From Phyto melanocephala (taxonomy: Eukaryota > Arthropoda > Insecta > Diptera > Rhinophoridae): 64,000 nucleotides of DNA. Under the pieces are notes generated by a model that searched no databases, was not told the DNA's origin, and saw only the letters and a list, made by a program, of their open reading frames with translations. Within the stretch, counting starts at the first letter, position 1. The number at the start of each line of letters is the position of its first letter. The position numbers and the translations under genes were made by a program. Shown here piece after piece: positions 1-11,090 of this stretch. Location of the stretch: contig OW799236.1 in NCBI GenBank assembly GCA_941918925.1, positions 12,437,474 to 12,501,473 on the forward strand, written 5' to 3'.

Positions 1-1154
1 CAAAAGTTATGTTAAGAGAGTCTTATACTAGTAACTCCGTACACCTAATGTTTATAGAAAAGAAAAATTCGTACAAAATTTAAAAAAAGTTTATAGTGAA
101 CACTATAGACATACTTTTATAATAAAATATTAACGGTGTAATTTATAAAACTTAAAACAGTTTTTTAAGAGATTTATTAATCAAATTTCCATAGACAATC
201 AATTTCATAAACCCCTTATAACCAATTTTTAAATTTTTATGAATAAGGCAGTATTTAGAGTTTTAAGTTTTTAGTCTCTTAGTAGAGTAAAATCTGCATT
301 CTAACCTTTAAATTGTTTAAACAAAGTTTTAACTTAATTCTATAGGATCTATGCGACAGTAGTGATTTTTATGTTCTTCCTAGATCTACACCACATACTT
401 ATTTACTTATTTACACTTATTTACGTGGCAAATAAAAAAAAACATAATTTCCTAGTATGGCTGTGTGTAAGTGTATTGAAAGCTTGTTTGTATGTGTTAA
501 GCCTTGTTTTTTATAATATCCTTTTATGTATATGTGGCTTTCATATGGCATTATATTATTATATCGCATTGTTGTAGTTGTTTTTTACAAGTTTCTGTCG
601 CTGTTTTTATTGTTTTTATGCAATATTTATATTAAAACGTGTCTGGCGTGAAATTAAAATAATATTATCAACACATACACATAGACAAAAAGTTTACATG
701 TATATCTACATTCACAAATGTAGGAATCCTCTTTTTACTCTCTGGCATTTAATGAGAGCTTATTTTCAATTAGTAGTTATAGAATAGTCACTATTTTCTA
801 TCCCCTTTAAGATGCTTAACCACACCATATCTTGGGTTATGTAAATGTATACTTGTATACGAAAGTCTAACAAAGAATGTCTTGCCATTTTAGCAGGAAG
901 AAGAGGTAATAAGCTAATATGTGGTGTTTTTATAAACGCAATGTTTCATTGCAGTGTAAAATTACAATTCATTCTTAACGCAACCCTTAATTTTTTGACA
1001 ACCTATTTTATTTCCCAATTAGTATCAACAACAACCGTATTACATTACGATCTGAAATATTGTCAAAAATTTAAAGCTTGCCCTTAGAAAGAATTGTAAA
1101 TTCACACTGAAATGCATCATTGCATTCATGAGAACAACCATAAAGAGCGATTCT
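1..1154. other. AT-rich DNA without recognised genes
   Basis: This stretch is AT-rich, with short open frames of 69-80 codons that show no recognisable motif and T-rich, hydrophobic translations typical of chance frames. I see no convincing splice-site/coding combination, RNA gene or repeat boundary. Confidence 0.5.
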
Positions 1155-1584
1155 TTTTATACCCTTCACCTGTGTGCACAAGCTTTGTCATTCCGTTTGT
1201 AATTTCTACAATTTTAATTTCCGACCCATAAAGTATATAGTTTCTGAAAGCTTATGAATAGAGGAGTCGATTAAGCCCTGACTGTCTGTCCGTCTGCCCG
1301 TCTGTCCGTGTGTTGGTTGAAATCAACTTTTAGAAAGCGACAATATGTTCCTCAGATCTGTGTATGGTATCAATCTCTTGGAAATATCTGGGAATGAATC
1401 ACTATTGAAATTCAGCACAATCGCCCTATAACTTTCTGAGATATGAGAAAAAAACCACGACCACCTTGTTTTTTTAACAATTACAACAACAACATACATA
1501 TATACTGGTTAGAGTAAACGTGGCATCGAGTCCCAGCTGGGCCAAAAATTTTTTTTTTATTTTATTTTTTTATTTTATATATTA

Positions 1585-2162
1585 CTAGCCAAACCCGGCG
1601 CACGTTGCTACGCCCCTTACTGAATCGAAATGCATTCTGAATTTTAATTGAATATCAAGTGCAAAAACCTAAAAATTATAATTTTTTTATGGGCGTGGCA
1701 TTGCCCACCTTTCTAATCACGAAATTCTAAAGTCATAACAGCTCAATATGTGTGCAAAGTTTCAGAAGAATCGGACCAGTGCAAGTACCTCAAAATTATA
1801 ATTGTTTTAATGGGCGTGGCCCTGCCCACTTTTCTAACCATGAAATTGTAAAGTCATAAAAGTCCAATACGTGTGCAAAGTTTCAGAATAATCGGTCCAG
1901 TGCAAGTACCCCAAAATTAAAACTTTTTTAGGGGCGTGGCCCCGCCCACTTTTCTTATCACGAAATTATTTAGTTATGACAGCTCGATATGTGTGCAAAG
2001 TTTCAGAAAAATCGGTCAAGTGCAAGTAGCTAAAACTGATAACTAATTTTTTATGGGCGTGGCTCCGCCCACTTTTTTTCACCCATAAACACTCCCTGGT
2101 ATGTGTACAACAACTTACCAAAGTTTCAGCCCGATCGGTTTTACAGTTTCGGAGTCTATAGC

Positions 2163-2203
<41 letters not shown>

Positions 2204-2220
2204 TTCATATTTTATATATT
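1585..2220 (-). mobile_element. Helitron-like non-autonomous element, family 1, nested
   Basis: On the minus strand the element ends with a GC hairpin (GGCG, 10-base loop, CGCC) followed by GGGTTTGG and CTAG, then a T, matching the Helitron 3' rule (CTRR, insertion into AT). The 5' side holds GAAACTCTGTGTG and a CA/TG microsatellite (about 2166-2199). The body contains four modules, each with GGGCGTGGC followed by CCGCCCACTTTTC-like sequence and CAAAGTTTCAGAA, at a period of about 120-123 bp (starts near 1691, 1812, 1932, 2055). It interrupts the mini-me-like repeat. The second copy at 4818-5316 is in the opposite orientation. The exact 5' end is unclear in the AT-rich flank. Confidence 0.7.
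2166..2200. repeat. CA dinucleotide microsatellite
   Basis: An uninterrupted CA run of about 17 units sits inside the Helitron-like element, next to TAGCTAA. The other family-1 copy has a short TG run at the equivalent place (about 4850-4860), so the repeat was seeded by the element and expanded in this copy. Confidence 0.9.
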
Positions 2221-2566
2221 ATTTATATTTTTATTATTTTTTTTTAACATATTTTTTTTTAATTTTTTGAAACAATTTTTATAATTTTTTTTATTGTTTT
2301 TTTTTTGGTTTTTAAAATATTTTTTTTATTTTTTTTTGTAATTTTATAATTTATAATTTTAAAATGGTATGTTTTTTTATATGTATTTTTTTAAATGTAT
2401 GTACGTATTTTATATGAGATGAATGGTGATACAAACAATTTTTATTGCATGACTACACGTTGTGAAGCGTATATAAGATTCGGCACGGCCGAATATAGCA
2501 CTATTACTTGTTATATCTACCTTGCCTACTGCTAATCTTTTCAGCAGTGAGAAAAATGATTAAGTA

Positions 2567-3154
2567 CAGTACAACCTCTGTAGTCCGAACACACGCTAAT
2601 CGGGACTAGCCAGTACTACGGAAAATTAAATGTTTCGAACAGTTTGAAAATTTTAGCTCGGTAATCCAAACATAACTTTGTTTTGTGTTTGTTTTTTCTT
2701 GTACGTTATTTTAAATATTGAGGAAAACCAAGACCAGGGAAATTCAGGAAGTCCATGATAATCTGTCAAATAAAGAAGCTATTGATCTTTTTGCAACAGC
2801 AATTTTATGGGCCCAGCCAACAAATGCGACTGATAAGGAAATATTTTTAAAGGAATTTAAAAACAAAGCAGAAAAACTGCATAATAAAAATTATATTTAA
2901 AGAAAAATTAGTTCGTATTTCAATAAATATTAACTAGCCTAATTTGCAATTCTGTAGATATTTTTTCTTTGTACATGAATTTTTTAATTGTATGAACTTT
3001 ATTTCTTTTTACATATTTAAACAAATTTTGTAATAATAAAAACTAAACATACCTAGGTTTAACGCCTATAATTTTTTTTTTCTGTAGTCCGGACAATACA
3101 GTAATCCTGACGAGGGGTCGAACTATATCTGTCCGGATTAGGGAGGTTACACTG
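2567..3154 (+). mobile_element. pogo/Tigger-like element, internally deleted
   Basis: The ends are inverted repeats: CAGTACAACCTCTGTAGTCC on the left and, on the reverse strand from the right, CAGTGTAACCTCCCTAATCC. Both are flanked by TA (2565-2566 and 3155-3156), the target duplication of the Tc1/mariner/pogo superfamily. At 588 bp it is far shorter than an autonomous Tigger (over 2 kb), and only a C-terminal piece of the transposase remains (2718-2900). It lies just 54 bp beyond the mini-me-like repeat. Confidence 0.8.
2718..2900 (+). pseudogene. Tigger/pogo transposase C-terminal remnant
   Basis: Sixty codons ending in TAA. The peptide has the pattern EVHDNLSNKEAIDLFATAI, then WAQ, then a KEFKNKAEKLH tail, resembling the C-terminus of Tigger-type transposases (an S..EA..AF...L.WAE segment followed by a helix ending in a KA pair). 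The DDE catalytic core and the CENP-B-like DNA-binding domain are absent. The first ATG may be fortuitous, since the frame begins inside the deletion derivative. It is unlikely to make a functional protein. The assignment rests on the TIR/TA context as much as on the peptide. Confidence 0.55.
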
Positions 3155-3156
3155 TA

Positions 3157-4817
3157 TAATTAAACTGCTAATGGCTTTTAATAATTGTAAACAACGAATA
3201 TGTCGAATGTCGCGCTTGGAAGAGTTTTTTCCCAAATAAAAACAATTTCTTAATTCAAACATAATATAAAATTCGTTTTAACTTCCTTACGTTACTTTTT
3301 AGTGTCTTCAGTTGTACAAAGTGTTTGAAGGGCTAAATATGCAAGTTGGAAGTATATGTGTGTGCGTTTTATTTTATTTGTATTTACATATGTGACATAT
3401 ACAACAAAACTAAAGAATACCGAGAACAACAAGACTTAAACAAAAACATTTAAATAAACAAACAAAAAACACCAAAATATTAAGAAGAAAAAAAAATTTC
3501 AGCAATTTTGGAATTAAAGAGTTTTATGCATATAAACAGATATTAAAACCGACACAGAATGAATATGTTGCATGTTAATGTATTTTCTTTTTTGTTGCTG
3601 CAGTTGTATGTAGTTTTAACGTTTTTGTTGGCATTGTAAAGTTGACACTTGGCATTTTCATTGTTTTTGTCATTTGTAGTTTATTTTATTTTCTGTATTT
3701 TTTGTATTTTTTGTTTTTTATTTTATTTAACATTTAATTTTTGTCGTACTTTCGTTTCGGCATAAGAATCGAGTTTGTTTAACTGTTGAGGGTAAAAAAA
3801 ATAAGGTTAACGTTAAAAACAAAATGTAAAATGTCGTTAAAGTAAAGTGTTGTTATCGAATGTAGTGAACGCAAATACAAAAAACTTGCAATAAAGTAAA
3901 ATGGCAAAGATCATGATCCAATAAATATTCCTTTAGGACAAGAACATAAAAGTAATAAGCTTAAAACAAAAGGATTTTAAAGTGAAAATGTTTCAATAAT
4001 GTTTAATAAAAAATGTTGTCAGAGAAAATGAGAAAAGTGAAATTTATCAGAAAAGGAGGTCAAAAAATTAAAGTGATGTTTTAAAGCAATAGCAGTTGTT
4101 TACGTAAATTGATGATACAAGTAAAATTGTGTGTCTTTCTCACAGATATTTATATTCCACTGTAAATTTTATTGGCGATAATAATCTTCTACCACTTCAA
4201 AATATTACCATTTCCAATTTGTTTAAATTTATCTCCAACTTCTATTAAGTATAATATGTCTCTAGATTATCAATTATTTTCTCCTTGGTTTTGATGTCAT
4301 CTGCCAGAATAACTACTCATGTCGTCGGCATACAATAATAATCTGATACTAACATTTTTTACATTTACTGCACCAACTCCTGAGTAGTGGTTTCTATTGA
4401 TATTTTCTCTTAAAGTTTGAAGTTAGCGTGGCACCTGTTTTTCATACAAAATCAACAGCTTGTACGGCAATTTCTTAGTACTGTAAAATGAAAAGCCTAC
4501 AAAATTTGTTTTGGGTATTTTAATAAGGTGAATGGAGCTAAAAATTAGCTAGAAAAGAATATTTAGTGGGCGTGGTACGTTCAATAATAAGGAAAATATA
4601 TTTTATAAAATATCTAGAAAATATTGATTTTATTTTATACCTACGAGCATAAACAGGCCTTCATCTTACTGAGGGCTAAACTGGAGAAAAAAAAAAGGAA
4701 AAGAAAATATATTTATAGCGAATGATTAAACAAATTATGCTCCCCTTTTGTAGCTAATAAAATAAGACATTGGCGTGGCTGGACCATTCTAGGAGGTGCA
4801 ATAAAAAAATTCGAAAA
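3157..4817. other. AT-rich DNA, nothing recognised
   Basis: AT-rich sequence with poly(A)/poly(T) runs and no open frame that looks coding. One isolated GTGGGCGTGGTAC occurs near 4565, possibly a scrap of the GGGCGTGGC repeat family seen elsewhere in the window. Confidence 0.45.
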
Positions 4818-5316
4818 TCTATGTATATAAGAGTGAAACTCTGTCTGTATGTGTGTGTGTTAGCTATAGACTCCGAAAGCGTAAACCTGATCGGATTCAA
4901 GCTTTGGAAAGTGGTACACATTCCAGGGAATGTTTCTGGGTGGAAAAAATCAGGCGGGGCTACGCCCATAAAAAATAAGTTATCATTTGTAGCTACTTGA
5001 ACTAGATCGATTTTTCTGAAACATTGTACACACATTGAGCTTTCATGAATTTATAAACTCGTGATTAGAAAAGTGGGTAGGGCCACGCCCATAAAAAAGT
5101 TATAATTTTGAGGTACTTGCACTGGACGGATTTTTCTGAAACTTGGCATACATATTAAGCTGACATGACTTAACAGTTTCGCGATAAGAAAAGTGGGCAG
5201 TGACACGCCCATAAGAAATTCTAATTTTTAGCTTCTTGCACCTTGGTATTCAATTAAAATTCAGAATGCATTTTTATTCATTAAGGGACGTAGCAACGCG
5301 CGGCGGGCTTGTTTAG
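4818..5316 (+). mobile_element. Helitron-like non-autonomous element, family 1
   Basis: It starts with TCTATGTATATAAGAGTGAA after an A (4817), matching the Helitron 5' TC rule. It ends with CGCGCGGCGGGCTTGTTTAG followed by T; the terminal CTAG of the sister copy is TTAG here. Three internal modules carry ACGCCCAT at 4962, 5085 and 5205 (spacing 123 and 120 bp) with intervening TTTTTCTGAAAC. The sister copy at 1585-2220 is inverted relative to this one. No coding capacity. Confidence 0.7.
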
Positions 5317-7002
5317 TATAATATAAGACATAAAATTTACTCAGTTCAAAAGTCTGTAAACAGCCCTCTTCTCATCCGAAATAATTTTTAAACTACTTAA
5401 ATGAGTACCAAAGACACCTTTTCGTATGCCAACAATTTTCCATTTGCCCTGAATGCTACACGGTAAGCGAATGAAGCAAAAAATATTAATCTGGCTTCTT
5501 AAAATTATAAGACTGCCTTTATACGTGTATAATAGTTAGAAGTATTGATTTTATTGAAATTTTCATTAATTCTGCTCTATTATTTTTATGCCAGTACAGT
5601 GTAGTTCATGTCAATACAAATCGTGTATTTACTTTAAGCTTTATTTAACTTTGACTTCCGCTTCCTTTTATGCACTCTTTTTTATAGTTTGATTTATTAT
5701 ATATTTTTATGAACTTTAATTTATTTTCTTCGTTTTAATTCTCTGTGTTTCCTTCCTCTTCTCTTACTCATATATCAAGTTTATTTGTAGTTATTTTCGA
5801 ACTTTGTTATGCAGTTTGTTTATTATTTTATAATTTTCTATATTTGTTTTTTTTTTGTTGGAATTCATAGTTTTTATTTTATTTGATTTCAACCATATTA
5901 TTGTTGTTGATTTTTTACATTTGTTTGATAGAGGTTTCCTCTTACTATTTTTATTTTTTTGTTTTTTGCTTTTTAGTTTTTTATTTCAAGTCTCATTTAT
6001 TATTTTTTTTCAATTATTTTTGTTTCTGTTTGAATTCAATTTAATACGATAATAAATCATTGCAAATCCATTTGTATTGTCAGCACTGGTAAACGAAATA
6101 TGTGTATGCAAGTGTATATGTATGTATGTATGTGGGACTGAATTTTATATTTAAAAAATAAAAATAAATAAAACAAATGCTTTACATTCATACTCTTAAT
6201 AAAATTGAGGTAGGGAGATACTAGGGTAACGTTAGTTAAAATGAAAAATGTAGTTTTCCTTAATAAAAAAAACAAATAAAAAAGGCAACAAGCTAACCTA
6301 AAAACCTGAAAAATTTTAACTTAATGAAATAGGAATTATTAAAAATTGTTTATTTAATTTTTTCAATAACATTTCAAAACACTTGACTAAAACCGTTTCC
6401 ATTTTTGTTAACGACATACAATTTGTTACAGTGTGTGTTATGGCTTTGAAATCAAATATGATTGAAAATAAATGTATTTTTGTTTATTTGTTATGCCTCG
6501 TTCCATAGATGAGCTATAGGTAGGCTTTCATCCTTTACAAGCATTTGTATAATTTTTAGGTTGATGTCTGGTGTATGCGCGTCAGATAAAATTTGTCAGT
6601 ATAAGTGTGTTATTGTATCTGTTTTCCCATCATTCTATCAGCCTACTTGTTTGTCTGTTTTTATTTTCCTGCCATCGTATGTGTATTGTCTATGTGCAAT
6701 GTGTATTTGTGTGCTGTTCCGTTATCAATTTCCGCAAAGTATTATTTCATGTATTTTAATCAAGTGCAAATGGAAAAATATCAAAATATCATATAGAAAC
6801 AAAATCAAATATCATCGAATTGTATTGATTTGTTGTTGGTTGGTAGGGGTCAAGAAATTGATTTAATTTAAGATTAATTTGGTTCAAATGCAGTTTAAAG
6901 TAAAACAATGAACTTAATTTCATGGATTTATAAAGAAGAAGTACTAAAACTAAAATTTTAAGTCAATTAAAAATTTTATTTTAATATACATAGTATAAAC
7001 TA
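5317..7002. other. AT-rich DNA, nothing recognised
   Basis: Long T-rich strand (about 5640-6060) that generates low-complexity hydrophobic open frames, a short TATG microsatellite near 6110-6134, and no feature I can name. The frames at 6561-6866 overlap each other in different phases and show no motif. Confidence 0.45.
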
Positions 7003-7207
7003 GATTAGGTTAGGTAGAAAAGGCAGCTATTGTGCAGCTCAATTGAGTCCATTATATCGAAGCCTTTGTGATACCAAAACAGGAGAGAATAGAAGAATAG
7101 AAAATAAAAGTACGGAGAGCAGTGTAAAGTCTCTGGCGGAAGTCGAACTCGCAATTCCCAGACTAGCAGATCAGTACACTACCGACTAGACCAATAGGGC
7201 ACCTAAC
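7003..7207 (-). mobile_element. tRNA-derived SINE or tRNA pseudogene
   Basis: On the minus strand there is an A-box-like TGGTCTAGTCGG (7182-7193) and a B-box-like GAGTTCGACTTCC (7138-7150), with starts 43 nt apart as in a tRNA promoter. The 5' acceptor-like bases do not pair with the bases 3' of the T-arm, so this is not a functional tRNA. About 130 bp of unrelated sequence follow, ending in CTACCTAACCTAATCTAG. That is the usual plan of a tRNA-headed SINE of about 200 bp. The repeat status cannot be tested with a single copy in the window. Confidence 0.55.
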
Positions 7208-7469
7208 CCAAGTAGCATACAATTTACATAAAACTTTTACTCTTATATTTTAAAAGCTTTTATTCATAAAAAAATATTTTTAAAATCTATTTAAAAAAAT
7301 TTTTATAAAAAATAAATTTTTGAAATCTATTTCAAAGAAATTTTTTATAAAAAATTTTAAATAAAATACATTTAAATAAATTTTTATTTTTTTTAATGCG
7401 GTTAATTTACAACAAAATTTTCTACAAAATAATTTATGAATGAATTTTTTTTATTTCTATTCGATTACT

Positions 7470-8135
7470 AGTTGGATTACTAGATGGACTTTCTAACTGG
7501 AGCACGTCTATTAAGTGAATCATTAGAAGTCGTATAGACTAAGTGTTCTAGTAGTATATTCAAAGCTGAAATTTTTGCAATCAAGAGGGAAATCGGAAAG
7601 TTCAGAAATTAAACGTCGTTTTTGAGCAGTTGTGAAAGCTTACATGACCTCACTTAGGACAAGAGCCGGCATTGTAACGTTGTGTTCGCTGGTCATTTTG
7701 GTGTTCAAGGCAACGAACCGGCAGACGAACTGGCATAAATAGACTTAAAGATGAAAACTGCGTTTGCACTCACCACAGTTTTTCTCCACTATGTTGATTC
7801 TACGATAGATTGAACGATACTTAAGGAAACTTGAAAACCGAAACTGGATTAAAGTTACAAGCTACAGGGTTTACAAATTAATTTGCCACGCAATATTGCA
7901 GAGACAAACAAAACACTTCTATCGGTGGAGAAAAAAGATCTAAAGCTGCTAACAGTTATATTAACCGCTTACAGCGGTATTAAATTGTTCATTGCGAAAT
8001 GACAGTATAACTCAAACGACTTTGTCTTTTCTGTGTGGATGAAGAGTTGATGGAAAATTTACTTTGTAACTGCCCCACAATTGTTACGAGAAGATGTCGG
8101 CTCTTAATGCTCTCCCCGTAAGATCAAGTAACAAT
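7470..8135 (+). pseudogene. RNase H and C-terminal tail of a non-LTR retrotransposon
   Basis: Translated pieces give an RNase H core in broken frames: a degraded D-G-like start (about 7475), FKAEIFAIKRE (from 7560; AE is the catalytic Glu region), and GHFGVQGNEPADELA (about 7700-7740), which carries the conserved His and Asp. A terminal stop then closes the frame, and frameshifted sequence resembling the tail of these elements follows, including an L-L-C-N-C-P motif near 8062. RNase H domains of this kind occur in I/LOA-type non-LTR elements. Multiple stops and frameshifts mean it is dead. The 5' part (endonuclease, RT) is absent, as expected from 5' truncation. Confidence 0.65.
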
Positions 8136-9540
8136 ATTGTCCAGAGTTCTACAATTGTTCACAGCGGAAGAGATCTAGAAAATCCTATTTATATTTATAT
8201 CTCAAACCCTCAATGTACTACTATGATCACTATCTTCCTCTCTATGCTGACTTTTTCTTTTTTCATTGTCTATTTTATAGAAAAATCACAATGGGTCTAT
8301 GGCCTCTGGGTTGAACAGTCAATAAGAGTGTTGTAGCGACATTTTTAGCTGAATATCCTAAAACCTTACCTGATAGTTTTCTTTTTATCTACATTTTAAT
8401 GGTGAAATATTAGACTTAGACCAGTATAAGAAATTTAAAAGACAACTTTTGAATTATATTTACGTATATTCAATTCTTTATCGTTATGCTCATCTTTTAT
8501 ACAAGTACCTAAAGTCACTACAAAAACGAGTTCTAAGTACTGATTCCTCCTCGTTTGTGTTTTACACTTAAATTATAAGTGCAACTCATAACTTCAATTA
8601 CAAGCTAATACTGTTTATTAAAAGACATTATTCTTATTATTTGTGATTTGCATCGTCTTTTTCGAGTTTGTTATTCATTTTCGATATCTTGTTATTGACA
8701 CACGGAGAAACATAAGTCTATTTCACGTTCGTCTTTTGTTTTCGCTGCTAAACTCCACTTATGTTACTATGTGTGTATCTAGTAGCTTCCATCAAACAAA
8801 ATACAGAATTTTTCAACTGTTATACTAAAATACTGTATGTATAAAAGTTTCTTATCAAAAACTAACAACATTTCTTACATGGATTTAAAAGATTTTTTTT
8901 CTAAATCTTAAAACTTAAACAGACTACTGGGTTATTTTCAAACGAAAGAATCTATTAAATAGTCATCAACAAACAAATTGTATATAAAATTTCTTTATAA
9001 CAAAACTGTATGCATTTCCTTCATTCAAGTCTATTTAAATATTAATAAACTCTGTTTACTTATTACATTACTTACTTACATTTAAACAAAATTGTTGTTT
9101 AAAATGGCATAGAATGTGATAAAAAAAAACAAAAAAATTAAATAAAAATACAAGAAATTGTTAAGCAACATGAATCTCTATAAAATTAAACAAAATACTA
9201 CACTTGATAACCATTAAGATAAAAAAATAAAAAAGAGAGAATACGACGAGAGGCAAAAAGCAAGATGAATAAAAATTATATTCAAGTAATACAACTACAG
9301 ACATTTGTACATCTTAAAAGGCAAAACGAACAGAAGAAAAGAAGTAAGAGTCGCATATAAGGGTATAACAAATTCTAACTTCATTTCCAACAACTACAAG
9401 GCGTTTATGCATTTTATACTACACTGTTTAGTAACTTAATAATTAGAAAAAATGTTTTGCTTTAAAAATCCTATAAATTTGGAGTTTTTGAATGCGGTTT
9501 TTTAGTTCTCTACTTGTAGAAAACATTTTAAAAGTTTCTC
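8136..9540. other. AT-rich DNA, nothing recognised
   Basis: No supported gene or repeat. The open frames of 61-80 codons here lack motifs and neighbouring splice signals. Confidence 0.4.
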
Positions 9541-10090
9541 TAAATAAACAAAGCCGTTCGGGATCATGTTACCCTGGCGGAGAGTCTCGCCTTGCTGTTA
9601 CTGCTAGTACAGTATCACTGGGGCGAATAATGCAACTTATACATAAAGCGGTTAGGGAGACTCAGATGCTGATAAAACACACGAGTTGACTGAAGTTGAT
9701 CGAGAGGCTGCATTGCACGATCATAGCGGATGGATCAATGCAAAATTAGGGCATGAATAGAGAGAGACATCAGTATGTTTATGTTTACTGGGTCATAAAC
9801 TAAACCTCGACTTCGTACTTAATAAGGTTAAAGAATCCAGATTGTGGTAGACTAACATAAACATTAAGGACATACACATTAGGTGTAATCCCTTTCGCGA
9901 ACCTCAGTAAAATGAAGATGCTGGCGATTACAAGGCAGTGAGCAATTAGGATTTTCGGTAGAAAACGCCAGTAGTGGTTTGGGACTCAGTGAAGAAAGGG
10001 ATGCCGATTAATAGCATGAAATCACTAGAGAGCGTGGGGGTTAAAATGGTACCAGAAAAAGTAGTGGTCTGCTGCGGCATAATAAAACAA
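9541..10090 (+). mobile_element. Decayed 3' end of a non-LTR element (51-kb family)
   Basis: The stretch 9950-10085 matches, base by base with gaps, the 3' untranslated end of the retroelement at 51.4-52.3 kb. Shared blocks include AACGCC then GTGGT or GCGCG then GGGACTCAGTG, then GAAATCACT, and AGTAGTGGTCTGCT. The upstream 400 bp has moderate GC and is probably further decayed element sequence, but I could not align it. No usable coding frame remains. Confidence 0.5.
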
Positions 10091-10168
10091 AATTTCATCA
10101 AATCAGTTCATTTATTTAATTATTTAATTTCAATAATTTTTTTTTTTTTTGTATATAGTTTTATATAA

Positions 10169-10900
10169 AAAATTCGAAAATTTATTACAATGAAAAAAAA
10201 TTTAGCCAAAGTTCATTCACAGGTAATTAGTTAATCCTAAAAAGGAATCTAAATTTTTTTGGAATAAAAACAATTTATAAAGAAAAATAATTATCGAAAC
10301 AGTTTTACTAAAATTTACGTAATTTTAAAATTTTTTTCAAATATTAGAAATTTTTTTTATCAAGGATAAATTACAGTCAAATTTAATTAACAGGCAATCA
10401 ACTAATATTAAAAATATAACATAAAAAATGTAAGGAATAAGCAGAAGATTATCTTTAGCATATTAAATAACAGTGTGATGACAATGTTCACTTTCTCCCT
10501 TAATTATCTCCTAAGTGTATCTTTTTTATTGCGTTGAATTTTATATTTTGAATGTTAGAAATAAAAAAGAAACGTAAAAATATTTTATATAATGCTATTC
10601 TAAATTTTTCGCAAGTAATATGAAAATGTAAATTAATTAATTTTAAGATTAATTTTTTTAAGAACGAGAATTGACCTTAACAGTTTTCTAAACTTATGAC
10701 AAATAATACTTCCTAGTTCATATTTTGTTTAATTTAATTTTTGTTTTACCAAAATTAACTTAAAGCAAAGCATTATGTAGAAAATCAATTTTACAGAAAT
10801 TTAATTTGTTGTTGTTTTTTTAAAGACATTTGGATACTTATTTTAAATTAATTTTAAATATCAAAACTGTGGCCTTTCCCGTTAAATGTATATTGAGACT
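10169..10900. other. Very AT-rich DNA
   Basis: Poly(A)/poly(T)-interrupted sequence with no coding signal. Confidence 0.5.
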
Positions 10901-10904
10901 TAAC

Positions 10905-11090
10905 AGTTTGTCCATGAGATTGTCTGCCATAGACAGATGGACATAGTTATACGAGTGTACATCAATTCAGAAATCTCGCAGAGCCAATAATGCAGAAATA
11001 TATGTTGATCTTAAACAAATAATCCTCGGTACTGCAAACGATATAATAATATACGCCCTCTATAACCACTGTTGTTAGTGGAGGGTTTAA
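10905..11090 (+). mobile_element. Diverged mini-me-like 3' end
   Basis: Contains a decayed GTCY region (GTCTGCCATAGACAGATGGAC) followed, after about 125 bp, by a terminal hairpin of the form CCCTC-TATAACCACTGTTGTTAGTG-GAGGG then TTTAAAA. The order (GTCY tract, A/T-rich spacer, hairpin ending in GAGGG/AAGGG plus TTTA/TATA) matches the 3' half of the mini-me/DINE-1 type. It is clearly more diverged than the other copies in the window. Confidence 0.4.

Larger units (their letters stand above)
1155..2512 (-). mobile_element. mini-me/DINE-1-like repeat, split by a Helitron-like insertion
   Basis: Read on the minus strand, this element begins near 2512 with ACAAGTAATAGTGCTATATT, passes CGGCCGTGCCGAATC and ends near 1155 with GTGAAGGGTATAAAAA. 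It carries a GTCY-type microsatellite (GTCTGTCCGTCTGCCCGTCT, plus strand, from about 1284), followed by a conserved ACTTTATGGGTCGGAAAT stretch. This architecture is that of the dipteran mini-me/DINE-1 group, regarded as Helitron-like and non-autonomous. The closest intact relative in the window lies at 39783-40400 and lets the halves be matched: 1155 to about 1560 is the 3' half and about 2395-2512 the 5' half. An A/T-only tract and the element at 1585-2220 lie between them. No protein is encoded. Confidence 0.75.

Noticed and set aside
5855..6052. 65-codon Phe/Leu-rich frame
   Set aside because: Translation of a poly(T)-rich stretch; no evidence of coding.
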